Source: a virus. Taken from it: a stretch of DNA of 38,551 nt. The notes under the pieces are model-generated. The model saw only the letters and a list, made by a program, of their open reading frames with translations. It searched no databases and was not told where the DNA came from. The stretch covers positions 1 to 38,551 of IMG/VR virus record IMGVR_UViG_3300042923_000401, one strand, 5' to 3'. The position numbers were made by a program, and so were the translations under genes. Each line of letters starts with the position of its first letter. Positions within the stretch are counted from its first letter, which is position 1. This document shows positions 22,162 to 30,241 of the stretch, one piece after another.

Positions 22162-22902
22162 ATAAACGCAAATAATTTAGCTGAACAAAGGATAGGAGAA
22201 ACAAAATATAATAATAATGGAACTTTAATGAAAATAATATCATACAAGAATGGAGCTAATATTGTTGTTGAGTTTCAAGATGAATATAAATATACAACAC
22301 CAAGTCATTATTTAAATTTTAGCAGAGGAAGCATATCAAATCCATACAGTAAGTCTGTTTATGGAGTAGGATATGTCGGTATAGGTAAACATCCAACTCA
22401 TATAGATCAAAAGAATACAGATGCTTATGGAACGTGGAAGAATATGTTGTTGCGTTGTTATCATGAGAAAGAACGAGATAAACATCTAGCATATGCAGAT
22501 TGTACTGTTGCTGAAATATGGCACAACTATCAAAACTTTGCAGATTGGTACGAAGAAAATTTTTATGACATAGTCGAAGGTAGAATGCACATAGACAAAG
22601 ACATTCTCGTAAAAGGCAATAAAGAGTATGCTCCAGACAAATGTATTTTTGTTCCGCAGCGTATTAATATGATATTTATGAAGAAGAATAGAACAGTAGA
22701 TTCCGATTTACCGACTGGAATCCACAGAGGTATTGGTGGTTATATCACACAATACAATACAAAGCACTTAGGAACGTTTCAGGATTTTGACGAAGCATTA
22801 AATACCTATATGATTGAGAAACGATTACATATTAAGAATGTTACTGAAGATTACGGAGATAAATTACCACAAAAAGTCAGAGAAGCATTATTAAATTGGT
22901 AA
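22162..22902 (+). CDS. Homing-endonuclease-like protein with AP2-like C-terminus, probable ATA start (246 aa)
   Basis: The first ATG (22228) would drop conserved N-terminal residues that are present in the paralogous remnant at 15031 (LxxxRLG/IG...G-x-x-M-K-I-I-S-Y...V-E-F-Q-D-E-Y). The SD TTAGAAAGG points instead to ATA 22162, giving (M)NANNLAEQRIGETKYNNN. The core has Y-G-V-G-Y...Y-G-T-W-K-N-M-L-L-R-C-Y, then the D-C-T-V-x-x-I-W-H-N-Y-x-N-F-A-D-W-Y block and D-K-D-I-L-V-K-G-N-K-E-Y, typical of a widespread phage HNH/AP2 endonuclease family. The C-terminus (GIHRGIGGYITQYNTKHLG) is AP2-like. Free-standing insertion. Confidence 0.7.
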   Translation: MNANNLAEQRIGETKYNNNGTLMKIISYKNGANIVVEFQDEYKYTTPSHYLNFSRGSISNPYSKSVYGVGYVGIGKHPTHIDQKNTDAYGTWKNMLLRCYHEKERDKHLAYADCTVAEIWHNYQNFADWYEENFYDIVEGRMHIDKDILVKGNKEYAPDKCIFVPQRINMIFMKKNRTVDSDLPTGIHRGIGGYITQYNTKHLGTFQDFDEALNTYMIEKRLHIKNVTEDYGDKLPQKVREALLNW

Positions 22903-22908
22903 TAAACA

Positions 22909-22921
22909 AAAAATAATAAAC
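22909..22921 (+). repeat. Intergenic motif copy (one mismatch)
   Basis: AAAAATAATAAAC between the endonuclease stop and the SD of the next gene. Confidence 0.45.
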
Positions 22922-22937
22922 GAAAGGAATTAAATAT

Positions 22938-23192
22938 ATGAATGAAGGTTGGATTAAAGTAGATAATGGCGTTGGTTATCCAATGCTTGAAGAAGATTGT
23001 GAAATATGGATTGCAAGAGGTAATTGTTTTGGTGACGGATGGATTCAGAAAGTAGATTATTATGCTGAAGCTGGATATATTGAATGGGATGGAACATGGG
23101 CTTATCAGAGAGTAGAAGAAGGTAAAACACCAGAACCATATATTATGAGATTTGCAGGAAATAAAGAAATTGTTTGTGAAGTGATAAAGTAA
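22938..23192 (+). CDS. DUF551-like small protein (84 aa)
   Basis: SD CGAAAGGAA. The sequence GWIKVDNGVGYPMLEEDCEI, then W-I-Q-K-V-D-Y-Y-A-E-A-G-Y-I-E-W-D-G, is of the Trp-rich beta type seen in DUF551-like phage proteins, although the usual H-W motif near the end is absent. Function unknown. Confidence 0.5.
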   Translation: MNEGWIKVDNGVGYPMLEEDCEIWIARGNCFGDGWIQKVDYYAEAGYIEWDGTWAYQRVEEGKTPEPYIMRFAGNKEIVCEVIK

Positions 23193-23223
23193 TCATATTA
23201 TATACATAAAAGGAGATAGAAAA

Positions 23224-23520
23224 ATGGAAAAGTTAAATTATGAATTAGTAGGTAAGAAAGCAACGATTGAATGTTTAGTGTCAGGAGAAATTAATCCATC
23301 TGAATTATCTAATTTTTATATATTAGATGTTGATAATCAATCAATTACATCTCTCGATGAAGCAACTACAGAGGAAGTATTTGAAGCAATTAATAATCCA
23401 GAGGTGTTATTTGTTCAATCAGTCGATCACGAGTATGAAGAAGATGATGAGGATGATGATTGGGATGATGAAGAGGAATACACACCGAAGAAAAAAGTAA
23501 TTAAGAAAAGAAAAGGTTAA
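23224..23520 (+). CDS. Hypothetical protein with acidic then basic tail (98 aa)
   Basis: SD AAAAGGAG. A small globular part (1-75) is followed by an extreme acidic run (about 78-92, Asp/Glu) and a basic end (KKKVIKKRKG). Charge-segregated tails are common in proteins that bridge protein and nucleic acid. Not recognised. Confidence 0.55.
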   Translation: MEKLNYELVGKKATIECLVSGEINPSELSNFYILDVDNQSITSLDEATTEEVFEAINNPEVLFVQSVDHEYEEDDEDDDWDDEEEYTPKKKVIKKRKG

Positions 23521-23563
23521 TCAAACAAGTGTTTTATTAGGTTATTAAGGAAGGTGTGGAAGA

Positions 23564-23986
23564 TTGGATAAAGATAAAGCTTTGGCTGAGATTTGGAATG
23601 TTATAGATATATACGAAAAAGAAAACGGACAAGATTCTGGATTGAAATTATTATCAGAAATATTAAAGGATTATGATTTAGATACGGCAGCTAATTTAGT
23701 GAAAGCGAATTGTGAACCATTTATTACGAAAAATTGTTATGAAGATAAACATTTTGATGAAGGAAATGAAGAAGCTGGATTCGTATCATTAAAAGAACTA
23801 CTAACTGATATTGAAACCGTTTTGAATTGTGATGATTATTCTTCAGATATTCGTTTTACTAACTTTATTCGTTTGGAAACAGACGAAGAAAAAGAAGAAG
23901 AAGGTCATAGTTTGAATGTTGAATGGTTTACCGTAGATGACAGATTGAATATTGATGATGCAATGCTACAATTTGAAGATGTTTAG
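23564..23986 (+). CDS. Hypothetical acidic protein (140 aa)
   Basis: TTG start after AAGGAAGGTGTGG. Starts MDKDKALAEIWNVIDIYEKE; helical first half, acidic C-terminus with E-E-K-E-E-E. Not recognised. Confidence 0.55.
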   Translation: MDKDKALAEIWNVIDIYEKENGQDSGLKLLSEILKDYDLDTAANLVKANCEPFITKNCYEDKHFDEGNEEAGFVSLKELLTDIETVLNCDDYSSDIRFTNFIRLETDEEKEEEGHSLNVEWFTVDDRLNIDDAMLQFEDV

Positions 23987-24000
23987 AAAGGAGTATTAAA

Positions 24001-24330
24001 GTGAAATCAATTAAATTAAGTGAATGCACCAAGGAAGGTCAGATATTTCTTTATGATAGAGAAACAGTTGGATTGCAATACATTTTAAGAATGATATTTA
24101 GAGGCAATAAACTGCCAAAAATTCATTTGTGTGAGAACGACAAGAACTTTGATGATGCTATTTCAAATTCATTATCTCAAATGTATAACGATGTAATTAA
24201 TGGAATTGATAAAGAAGAATATGAACTAAATAATATTAATACAATCCCTGTTGTTGTAGACATTTCAAAGAAAGATATCAGACAGGTCGATGAAGAAGGG
24301 TATAAATTTAAGATTGTAAAAAGCTGTTAA
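24001..24330 (+). CDS. Hypothetical protein (109 aa)
   Basis: GTG start seven bases after AGAAAGGAG. Contains L-R-M-I-F-R-G-N-K-L-P-K-I-H-L and a V-V-V-D-I-S-K-K-D-I strand. Not recognised. Its stop lies in the left arm of the hairpin at 24324. Confidence 0.55.
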   Translation: MKSIKLSECTKEGQIFLYDRETVGLQYILRMIFRGNKLPKIHLCENDKNFDDAISNSLSQMYNDVINGIDKEEYELNNINTIPVVVDISKKDIRQVDEEGYKFKIVKSC

Positions 24331-24357
24331 AACGAGTCTTTTATCTGCTTTTAACAG
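24324..24357 (+). terminator. Intercistronic hairpin without U tract
   Basis: Perfect 9-bp stem CTGTTAAAA (24324-24332) with TTTTAACAG (24349-24357), 16-base loop. It overlaps the stop codon and is followed by motif variant GATAATAATACAC, not by U. Weak terminator or RNA-processing site. Confidence 0.35.
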
Positions 24358-24388
24358 ATAATAATACACAACAGAAAGGAGTAGTTAA

Positions 24389-25177
24389 TTGAAATACATG
24401 GGTAGTAAGGCTAGATTAGCTAAAGATATTGCACCAGTAATTAACAAGTGCATTAAAGATAATAATATTAAACAATACATAGAACCTTTTGTTGGTGGTA
24501 GCAATATGATTGAACATATTGAATGTGACAACAGATACGGATATGACAATAATGAATTTCTGATGGAATTTATGATAGAGCTTCAGAACGGTTGGAATCC
24601 ATTAGAAACAGTCAATATGAGTAAAGAGTTTTATAACGATGTTAAAGATAATAAAGATAAATACCCAAAACATATTGTAGCTCTAACAGGTTTATGTGCT
24701 ACATATAATGCTAAATGGTTTGGTGGTTACGCAGGAATAGTACATACTAAAATTGGAACTGATAGAAATTACTATGATGAGGCAGTAAGAAATGTGCTGA
24801 ATCAAGTGCCAAAGATTAAACAAGTAAAATATAAAACACTAGATTATCAGACATTAAGAAATTTAAAAGGCTGCGTAATATACTGTGATCCACCATATGA
24901 GAGTACAACAAAATATAAAGACGAATTTAACCATCAAAAATTTTGGGAATGGGTTAGAGAATTAAGTAAAGATAATTACATATTAGTTAGTGAATATAAT
25001 GCTCCTGAAGACTTTGTTCAGATATGGCAAAAAGAATTAACTACAACACTAGATAAGAATAGTAGGAGTAAAGCAGTAGAGAAGCTATTTACATATCAAA
25101 ATGGGTTGTATGCAGACAAATATAAAGCACAATATATAGTGTTTAAAACTGAAATAGAAACTAAATGTAGAGTGTAA
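24389..25177 (+). CDS. Dam-type DNA adenine methyltransferase (262 aa)
   Basis: TTG start six bases after GAAAGGAG. D12-class N6-adenine methyltransferase: opening KYMGSKARLAKDI, AdoMet-binding motif I IEPFVGGSNM (31-40) and catalytic DPPY (167-170). Target-recognition part between about 60 and 150. No cognate restriction enzyme is nearby, so protection of phage DNA from host restriction or timing of replication/packaging are likely roles. Product identity firm, recognition site unknown. Confidence 0.88.
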   Translation: MKYMGSKARLAKDIAPVINKCIKDNNIKQYIEPFVGGSNMIEHIECDNRYGYDNNEFLMEFMIELQNGWNPLETVNMSKEFYNDVKDNKDKYPKHIVALTGLCATYNAKWFGGYAGIVHTKIGTDRNYYDEAVRNVLNQVPKIKQVKYKTLDYQTLRNLKGCVIYCDPPYESTTKYKDEFNHQKFWEWVRELSKDNYILVSEYNAPEDFVQIWQKELTTTLDKNSRSKAVEKLFTYQNGLYADKYKAQYIVFKTEIETKCRV

Positions 25178-25222
25178 AAGCACATAGAATGAGCCTTTTA
25201 TCGACTTGATAAATTAAATGTA

Positions 25223-25270
25223 AATAATAATAAACAAGGTATTGACATAATGCAAATAATAATATACAAT
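25223..25270 (+). promoter_or_regulatory. Promoter of the NAD-salvage cluster with two motif copies
   Basis: Perfect motif AATAATAATAAAC (25223-25235), six bases, TTGACA (25242-25247), 17-base spacer, TACAAT (25265-25270). A second, variant motif (AATAATAATATAC, 25255-25267) overlaps the -10. A DNA-binding protein at either site could switch the cluster. Confidence 0.75.
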
Positions 25271-25313
25271 AAATAAGTAACAATAATACAAGATCATTAA
25301 AAGGAAGGGTTAA

Positions 25314-26099
25314 ATGATAAAAGTAAATGGAGTAGTAGTTGGGAATAAAACATTCCCTAATAATGAAAGAATATGTAATACGATTTCAGATAGCGACAAA
25401 TTTACAATGGACATGTTTTATGAAACAGACATTGATATTTTCACACTATCAATTTACAAAAAGTATTTAGATGACAAATTTCCAAATACAGAAAAAATAT
25501 TAAACATGATGTACATACCTTATTCAAGAATGGATAGAGAAATTGATGGATTTGTTTTTACTTTAAAGTATTTTTCACAGGTTATTAATGATTTGTATTT
25601 TGACGAAGTGAATGTTATTGATCCTCACTCAAGTGTATCGAAAGCATTAATAAACAGATGCAATGAGTATAACATCATCAATAATATTTATTATTTGTTC
25701 ATGCAAAACAAAATTGATTATGTTTTTTACCCAGATGCAGGAGCAATGAAAAGATATTCTGAGATGCTAAAATTACCAAACAATACAAGATATTTCTTTG
25801 GTAATAAGAAAAGAAATTTACAGACTGGTGAGATTGTTAAGTTTGAGTTGGTTGATGCTCCTGATTTAAAAGACAAAACGGTGTTAATAATTGATGATTT
25901 GTGTTCAAAAGGCGGTACGTTTTTAGCTTCTGCAAAAGAAATGAAATCCAATGAAGCAAGTAAAGTTTATTTATATGTAACACATTGTGAACATTCGATT
26001 TACGATGGAGAATTATTATATTCAGATTTGATTGATAAAGTTTACACAACAGATAGTTTACTTCAAGATTTTAGTAATGATAAAATCAAGAAACTGTAA
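25314..26099 (+). CDS. Ribose-phosphate pyrophosphokinase-like PRPP synthetase (261 aa)
   Basis: Shorter than bacterial Prs (about 315 aa), but with the family's PYSRMDRE (69-76, the PYARQDR motif), D-P-H-S (103-106) and the PRPP-binding loop VLIIDDLCSKGGT (190-202). It would make PRPP from ribose 5-phosphate and ATP. First gene after the 25242 promoter and two genes before NAMPT, which uses PRPP, so the two steps are adjacent as in several large phages. SD AAAGGAAGG. Confidence 0.85.
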   Translation: MIKVNGVVVGNKTFPNNERICNTISDSDKFTMDMFYETDIDIFTLSIYKKYLDDKFPNTEKILNMMYIPYSRMDREIDGFVFTLKYFSQVINDLYFDEVNVIDPHSSVSKALINRCNEYNIINNIYYLFMQNKIDYVFYPDAGAMKRYSEMLKLPNNTRYFFGNKKRNLQTGEIVKFELVDAPDLKDKTVLIIDDLCSKGGTFLASAKEMKSNEASKVYLYVTHCEHSIYDGELLYSDLIDKVYTTDSLLQDFSNDKIKKL

Positions 26100-26109
26100 A
26101 GGGGAGTAT

Positions 26110-26526
26110 ATGGATTATTACTTAGACAATGAAAATGTAGTACAAAGACTAGTAGATGAATGGAAACAATATGGAAAAATAATCATCGCATATGACTATG
26201 ACGACACCGTTTTTGATTATTGGAAAAAGGAACGTACTTATAACGATGTAATTTCTTTACTACAAGAATGCAAAAAATATGGAGCATACTTTATTGTATT
26301 TACTGCTTGTGGAAAAGATCAAGAAACGGATATTAAACAGTACCTAGATGATAACGATATTCCGTATGATAAGATTAATGAAAATATGGATTTTATAAAT
26401 TTTACTGGAAGAAAAGTTTATTACAACATACTTTTAGATGACAGAGCAGGCTTACAATCAGCCTATGACTGTTTAAATAGAACATTAAATATTTTAAAGA
26501 GTGAAAAGGAGAATGAAAATGAGTAA
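26110..26526 (+). CDS. HAD-superfamily phosphatase-like protein (138 aa)
   Basis: SD GGGGAG sets ATG 26110. Motif I is IIIAYDYDDTVFDYW (residues 25-39, nucleophile Asp with D-x-D-x-T/V pattern), followed by V-F-T-A (motif II) and N-I-L-L-D-D-R-A-G (motif IV). Small HAD of the polynucleotide-kinase/phosphatase-like or nucleotidase type. It lies between PRPP synthetase and NAMPT with an 8-base overlap into NAMPT, so it may act on a nucleotide of the same pathway; substrate unknown. Confidence 0.7.
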   Translation: MDYYLDNENVVQRLVDEWKQYGKIIIAYDYDDTVFDYWKKERTYNDVISLLQECKKYGAYFIVFTACGKDQETDIKQYLDDNDIPYDKINENMDFINFTGRKVYYNILLDDRAGLQSAYDCLNRTLNILKSEKENENE

Positions 26527-27997
26527 GAAAAATTTTACACCTACATTATTAGCCGATTTTTATAAGATCAGTCACAGAGAACAATATCCGGAGGGAACTG
26601 AGATGATTTATAGTACATGGACACCTCGTACAAGTAGGAAAGAAGGGATTACAGAAGTTGTAGCGTTTGGCTTTCAATCGTTTATTAAAGAGTATTTGAT
26701 TGATTATTTTAACGATAACTTCTTTAATAAAACCAAGGAAGATGTTGTTTCTGAATACATAAGAGTAATTAAATTCACACTGGGGAAAGAAGTTGTTGAT
26801 ACACAACATATTGAAGATTTACATGATTTAGGGTATCTGCCTATTAAAATTAAAGCTGTAGACGAAGGAACATTAATTCCAATTCGAGTACCACTGATGA
26901 CAATTGAAAATACAAATCCTAAGTTCTTCTGGATTACCAACTTCCTTGAAACATTAATGTCATGTCAGTTATGGCAGCCTACTACAAGTGCTACGATTGC
27001 ATATCAATACAGAATGATTCTTGATAAGTATGCATCTGAAACCAATGGCGATTTATCTGGAGTACAGTTTCAAGGTCATGACTTTTCAATGAGAGGTATG
27101 GGAAGTTTAGAGAGTGCAATGTTAAGTGGCTCTGGTCATTTGTTATCATTTACAGGAACAGATACTATTCCGGCAATTCATTATCTTGAACAGTATTATA
27201 ATGCAAATATTGAGAAAGAGTTAGTTGGATGTAGTATATCAGCAACTGAACATAGTGTAATGTGTACTTATGGAAAAGAAAATGAAATTGAAGCTTATAA
27301 GAGACTTATTACCGAAGTGTATCCGAGTGGATTTGCAAGCATTGTATCAGATACGTGGGACTTGTGGGAAGTTCTTGACAAGATTATTAAGCCATTAAAG
27401 AAAGAAATCTTAAATAGAGATGGCAGAATAGTTGTTAGACCAGATAGTGGTGATCCTGTTGAAATTATCTGTGGTAATCCTAATGGAGAAACCGAAGACG
27501 AACGAAATGGTGTAGTAGAAATTCTTTGGGATATATTCGGTGGAACAATTACGGACAAAGGATTTAAGCAACTTGATACTCATATTGGATGTATTTATGG
27601 AGATGCAATCACAATTGAACGCTGTGAAGAAATTTGCAACAGACTAAAAGCTAAAGGTTTTGCTTCCACTAATATGGTTTATGGAATTGGTTCTTATACA
27701 TATCAGTATAACACTAGAGATACTTTTGGATTTGCTTTAAAGTCAACTTATGCTGTTGTGAATGGCGAAGAAAGAATGTTGTTTAAAGACCCAGTTACAG
27801 ATAATGGAGTAAAGAAATCTCAACGTGGTAAGGTTGTCGTATTAGATAGCAACGACGGAATCATTTATAAAGATGGATTAAATGCTACTGAAGAAGCAAT
27901 GGTAAAAGACAATTTGCTAACTAAAGTATTCGAAAACGGAAAGTTAATTAAAGACTTATCTTTATCAGAAATCAGAAACAAATTATTAAATAACTAA
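26519..27997 (+). CDS. nampt: Nicotinamide phosphoribosyltransferase (NAMPT, 492 aa)
   Basis: Full-length and collinear with the NadV/NAMPT family: N-terminal DFYKISHREQYPEGT, FQGHDFSMRGM (184-194), catalytic-type His245 in ISATEHSVMC, SDTWDLW (277-283) and RPDSGDP (307-313). It condenses nicotinamide and PRPP to NMN. With the upstream PRPP synthetase it forms the first half of an NAD-restoring route known in phages as a counter to NAD-depleting defence; the NMN adenylyltransferase is not in the window. ATG 26519 follows AAAAGGAG. Confidence 0.93.
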   Translation: MSKKNFTPTLLADFYKISHREQYPEGTEMIYSTWTPRTSRKEGITEVVAFGFQSFIKEYLIDYFNDNFFNKTKEDVVSEYIRVIKFTLGKEVVDTQHIEDLHDLGYLPIKIKAVDEGTLIPIRVPLMTIENTNPKFFWITNFLETLMSCQLWQPTTSATIAYQYRMILDKYASETNGDLSGVQFQGHDFSMRGMGSLESAMLSGSGHLLSFTGTDTIPAIHYLEQYYNANIEKELVGCSISATEHSVMCTYGKENEIEAYKRLITEVYPSGFASIVSDTWDLWEVLDKIIKPLKKEILNRDGRIVVRPDSGDPVEIICGNPNGETEDERNGVVEILWDIFGGTITDKGFKQLDTHIGCIYGDAITIERCEEICNRLKAKGFASTNMVYGIGSYTYQYNTRDTFGFALKSTYAVVNGEERMLFKDPVTDNGVKKSQRGKVVVLDSNDGIIYKDGLNATEEAMVKDNLLTKVFENGKLIKDLSLSEIRNKLLNN

Positions 27998-28002
27998 ATA
28001 CA

Positions 28003-28015
28003 AATAATAATAAAC
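28003..28015 (+). repeat. Intergenic motif, perfect copy
   Basis: AATAATAATAAAC, six bases after the NAMPT stop and about 15 before the next SD, with no promoter beside it. Confidence 0.55.
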
Positions 28016-28040
28016 ATAAAATGGAAAGGAGATTATACAT

Positions 28041-28304
28041 ATGGTATTAGTAAACACAAATCCATTCAAATCAATGGAAGTAGAAAAAGAAGGTAAGACA
28101 TTAAGAATTGACGAAGGTATGAAGATTAAATTCGTAGCAGAAACGGGTGAAGTAATTAGTGGTACATTAACTAAGATTTCTGGCAAAGGTGAGAAAACAA
28201 AATTACAGATTATTCCTTATGGAGCACAGAAAGAAGAAATTTGGGCATTGGCTGTAATGGCTGAAGGAACGCTTGGAATTGATGAAAGTGAGGATGAAGA
28301 GTAA
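28041..28304 (+). CDS. Hypothetical beta-rich protein (87 aa)
   Basis: SD GAAAGGAG. Alternating hydrophobic/charged strands (KIKFVAETGEVISGTLTKIS) suggest a small OB- or SH3-like barrel; acidic C-terminus (DESEDEE). Overlaps the next gene by one base. Confidence 0.55.
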   Translation: MVLVNTNPFKSMEVEKEGKTLRIDEGMKIKFVAETGEVISGTLTKISGKGEKTKLQIIPYGAQKEEIWALAVMAEGTLGIDESEDEE

Positions 28305-28597
28305 TGGCTAAATACAGAAAGAAACCAGTCGTAATTGAAGCATTTCAATATGACGGAGATCTAAGAAATACTTATGGTAATTACTATGTGCCTGAATGGG
28401 CAATTACAGCATTTGAAAATGATATAATGTTTTATGATAGTTTAGATGAAAGTTCAGAACCATGTGATTTATTCATTAAAACTTTAGAAGGTAATATGTT
28501 AGTAAATGTCAATGATTTTGTAATTCGAGGTGTAAACGGAGAGCTATACCCTTGCAAACCAAATATCTTTGAAAAGACATATGAAGATGCAGAGTAA
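28304..28597 (+). CDS. PGDYG-like phage protein (97 aa)
   Basis: Contains the well-known phage pattern MAKYRKKPVVIEAFQYDG at the start and F-V-I-R-G-V-N-G-E-L-Y-P-C-K-P-N-I-F-E-K-T-Y near the end. Found in very many phages and prophages; function not established. TAATG overlap with the preceding gene. Confidence 0.7.
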   Translation: MAKYRKKPVVIEAFQYDGDLRNTYGNYYVPEWAITAFENDIMFYDSLDESSEPCDLFIKTLEGNMLVNVNDFVIRGVNGELYPCKPNIFEKTYEDAE

Positions 28598-28645
28598 ATA
28601 AGCCTATAGAAGATGCTTTTTATTGGGATTTAGGAGGTGAGACAA

Positions 28646-29086
28646 ATGAAATTAAAGGATAAAATTAGGCATAAACTAATAAAGTTTCTATTGATAGACG
28701 AGGTAGAAAAACATTGTATTGAAGAAACTAAAAACGTCAAAAGAGAATTAGATAAAGAAATACTTCATTTAAATAGTGGATGCGATAATTTATTTCAGTC
28801 TATAAGGCAAATAGATGCAAATGTTAAAAATAATAAAGAATCAATAGATATATTACATAATACAATCAGAAATGTAGTTTCGGTAGGAGCAGATGTAATT
28901 CCATATGAAAATAATAGAAGTTGGGCGGTAGTTTGTATAGAAGGAAATTATAATCTTGTCAAATTTATTGATTTACATGGTGCAGACTATAGGCAGATTT
29001 TAAACTTTCTCAAACAATATGAAGGTTCAAGAATGGTTGTTGATGCACCTAACCCAAGATATTTTGAGAGTATGTTTAAGTTTTGA
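28646..29086 (+). CDS. Hypothetical helical protein (146 aa)
   Basis: Strong SD AGGAGGTGAG; the in-frame GTG upstream lies in that SD, so ATG 28646 is the start. N-terminal 85 residues helical and charged (coiled-coil-like), C-terminal 60 beta/alpha (WAVVCIEGNYNLVKFIDLHG). Not recognised. Confidence 0.55.
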   Translation: MKLKDKIRHKLIKFLLIDEVEKHCIEETKNVKRELDKEILHLNSGCDNLFQSIRQIDANVKNNKESIDILHNTIRNVVSVGADVIPYENNRSWAVVCIEGNYNLVKFIDLHGADYRQILNFLKQYEGSRMVVDAPNPRYFESMFKF

Positions 29087-29122
29087 TAAAAGTTGTATTT
29101 TATTATGAAAGGAGATATAAAA

Positions 29123-29341
29123 ATGGTAAGATGTAAATTTAGAGTTCAGAGTAAAGAGGTATTTGAAAAGAACGATCAATGTGAAAGACCGACTTTAGTT
29201 AAAATGTTTCCAGTACATAGTGAACCATTCGGAAAATATACACCGTCAGGCAAGTTAGAAATGTATATTCAGAATGATGAAGCTGAAAATGAACTTGTGA
29301 TTGGTAAAGAATATTATATTGATATAACCAGAGCAGAATAA
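29123..29341 (+). CDS. Conserved small phage protein (72 aa)
   Basis: Start MVRCKFRVQSKEVFEKNDQC at ATG 29123, with SD GAAAGGAG. The pattern 'K-F-R-V-Q-S...L-x-P-V-x-S-E...T-P-S-G-K-L-E-x-x-I-x-N-x-x-A...G-K-E-Y-Y-I-D' is one I recall from conserved phage proteins of unknown function, probably a small barrel. Confidence 0.6.
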   Translation: MVRCKFRVQSKEVFEKNDQCERPTLVKMFPVHSEPFGKYTPSGKLEMYIQNDEAENELVIGKEYYIDITRAE

Positions 29342-29353
29342 GAGGTGAATATA

Positions 29354-29599
29354 ATGAAACCAATTGTAATATATGATGTTAAAAAGTATGATGGAGACGA
29401 TAATTTATTGTTAATTGATAAAGTAAAGTTTGAAAAGTTATTAGAAGATGTATATCAGGCAGGCTTTGAAGACGGAAAGAAACCAATTACAACCATTACA
29501 TATCCTCAGACATGGAGAGATTTTGAACCATCTGTTACATATTGTAATAATGAAACTGGAAAAGCACCTGAAACAGCAAAAGTAAGTAGATCGTGTTAA
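29354..29599 (+). CDS. Hypothetical protein (81 aa)
   Basis: ATG 29354 six bases after AAGAGGTGA. Helix K-F-E-K-L-L-E-D-V-Y-Q-A-G-F-E-D-G is a pattern seen in many small phage proteins. Not otherwise recognised. Confidence 0.55.
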   Translation: MKPIVIYDVKKYDGDDNLLLIDKVKFEKLLEDVYQAGFEDGKKPITTITYPQTWRDFEPSVTYCNNETGKAPETAKVSRSC

Positions 29600-29614
29600 G
29601 GAGAGAGAGATTGA

Positions 29615-29659
29615 ATGAACCGGATTAATAGTCCACCTAAAAGAGTTATACAAAGATAA
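29615..29659 (+). CDS. Possible 14-codon micro-ORF
   Basis: ATG after AAGGAGAGAGA, encoding MNRINSPPKRVIQR. Basic. Could be translated, but too short to judge. Confidence 0.25.
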   Translation: MNRINSPPKRVIQR

Positions 29660-29667
29660 TAATAAAC
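29655..29667 (+). repeat. Intergenic motif copy (one mismatch)
   Basis: GATAATAATAAAC, overlapping the end of the micro-ORF and 5' of the next SD. Confidence 0.45.
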
Positions 29668-29698
29668 AATAAGTGAACATTGAAAGGAGATAATTATT

Positions 29699-30079
29699 AT
29701 GGAAAGAAAGATTACAATTACAGCGAGTGATGGAAGAGTATTTACAGGAACAAATTATAAGGCATTAGAAGATGAAATTAATGTTTATGAGCTGGAATTA
29801 AGCCAGAAGAAGTTAGAAGCTGCTGAAATAAAACGCAATAAAGAAGAGAAACAGAAAGAACTTGCTCAGTATAAGGAAAAAAAGCTGAAAGAACTCAATG
29901 ATCTAACCAAGACATATTCTGATATTATTACCGAATATGAAAAGAAAACAGGAAACAAATTGTATTATTCTTGGGACTATGAGCAACAAAGATATGTCAT
30001 CAAAGAAACAGCTAATACAATTGATATGGCTTGGGATAATTTACTTGAAGATATCTTAAAAGTTGTAAGAAAAGCTTAA
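29699..30079 (+). CDS. Coiled-coil protein (126 aa)
   Basis: SD GAAAGGAG. N-terminal strand-turn (KITITASDGRVFTG), then a long Lys/Glu-rich coiled coil about 28-75, and a Y-Y-S-W-D-Y segment near 90. Function unknown; lies before the replication block. Confidence 0.6.
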   Translation: MERKITITASDGRVFTGTNYKALEDEINVYELELSQKKLEAAEIKRNKEEKQKELAQYKEKKLKELNDLTKTYSDIITEYEKKTGNKLYYSWDYEQQRYVIKETANTIDMAWDNLLEDILKVVRKA

Positions 30080-30182
30080 AAATACACCGAGAAAATAGTA
30101 TAAAATTGTAATAATATAGCATAAAGCAGTATAAAAAGAGGCTAAAAAATATTATAAATTCGGGGTTTGATTCTGTATTACA

Positions 30183-30195
30183 AACAATAATAAAC
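30183..30195 (+). repeat. Intergenic motif copy (one mismatch)
   Basis: AACAATAATAAAC in the 162-base gap before the SSB-like gene. I see no clear promoter, RNA gene or terminator elsewhere in that gap. Confidence 0.45.
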
Positions 30196-30241
30196 ATGGT
30201 AACAATTAAAAATTATAATACATATAAAAGGAGATTTATAA

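Noticed and set aside
25197-25213. TTTATC/GATAAA hairpin after the Dam-type gene as terminator
   Set aside because: Six A/T-rich pairs with no U tract; too weak.
30155-30180. GGGGTTTGATTCTG-like string resembling a tRNA T-arm
   Set aside because: No acceptor, D or anticodon stems can be built around it.
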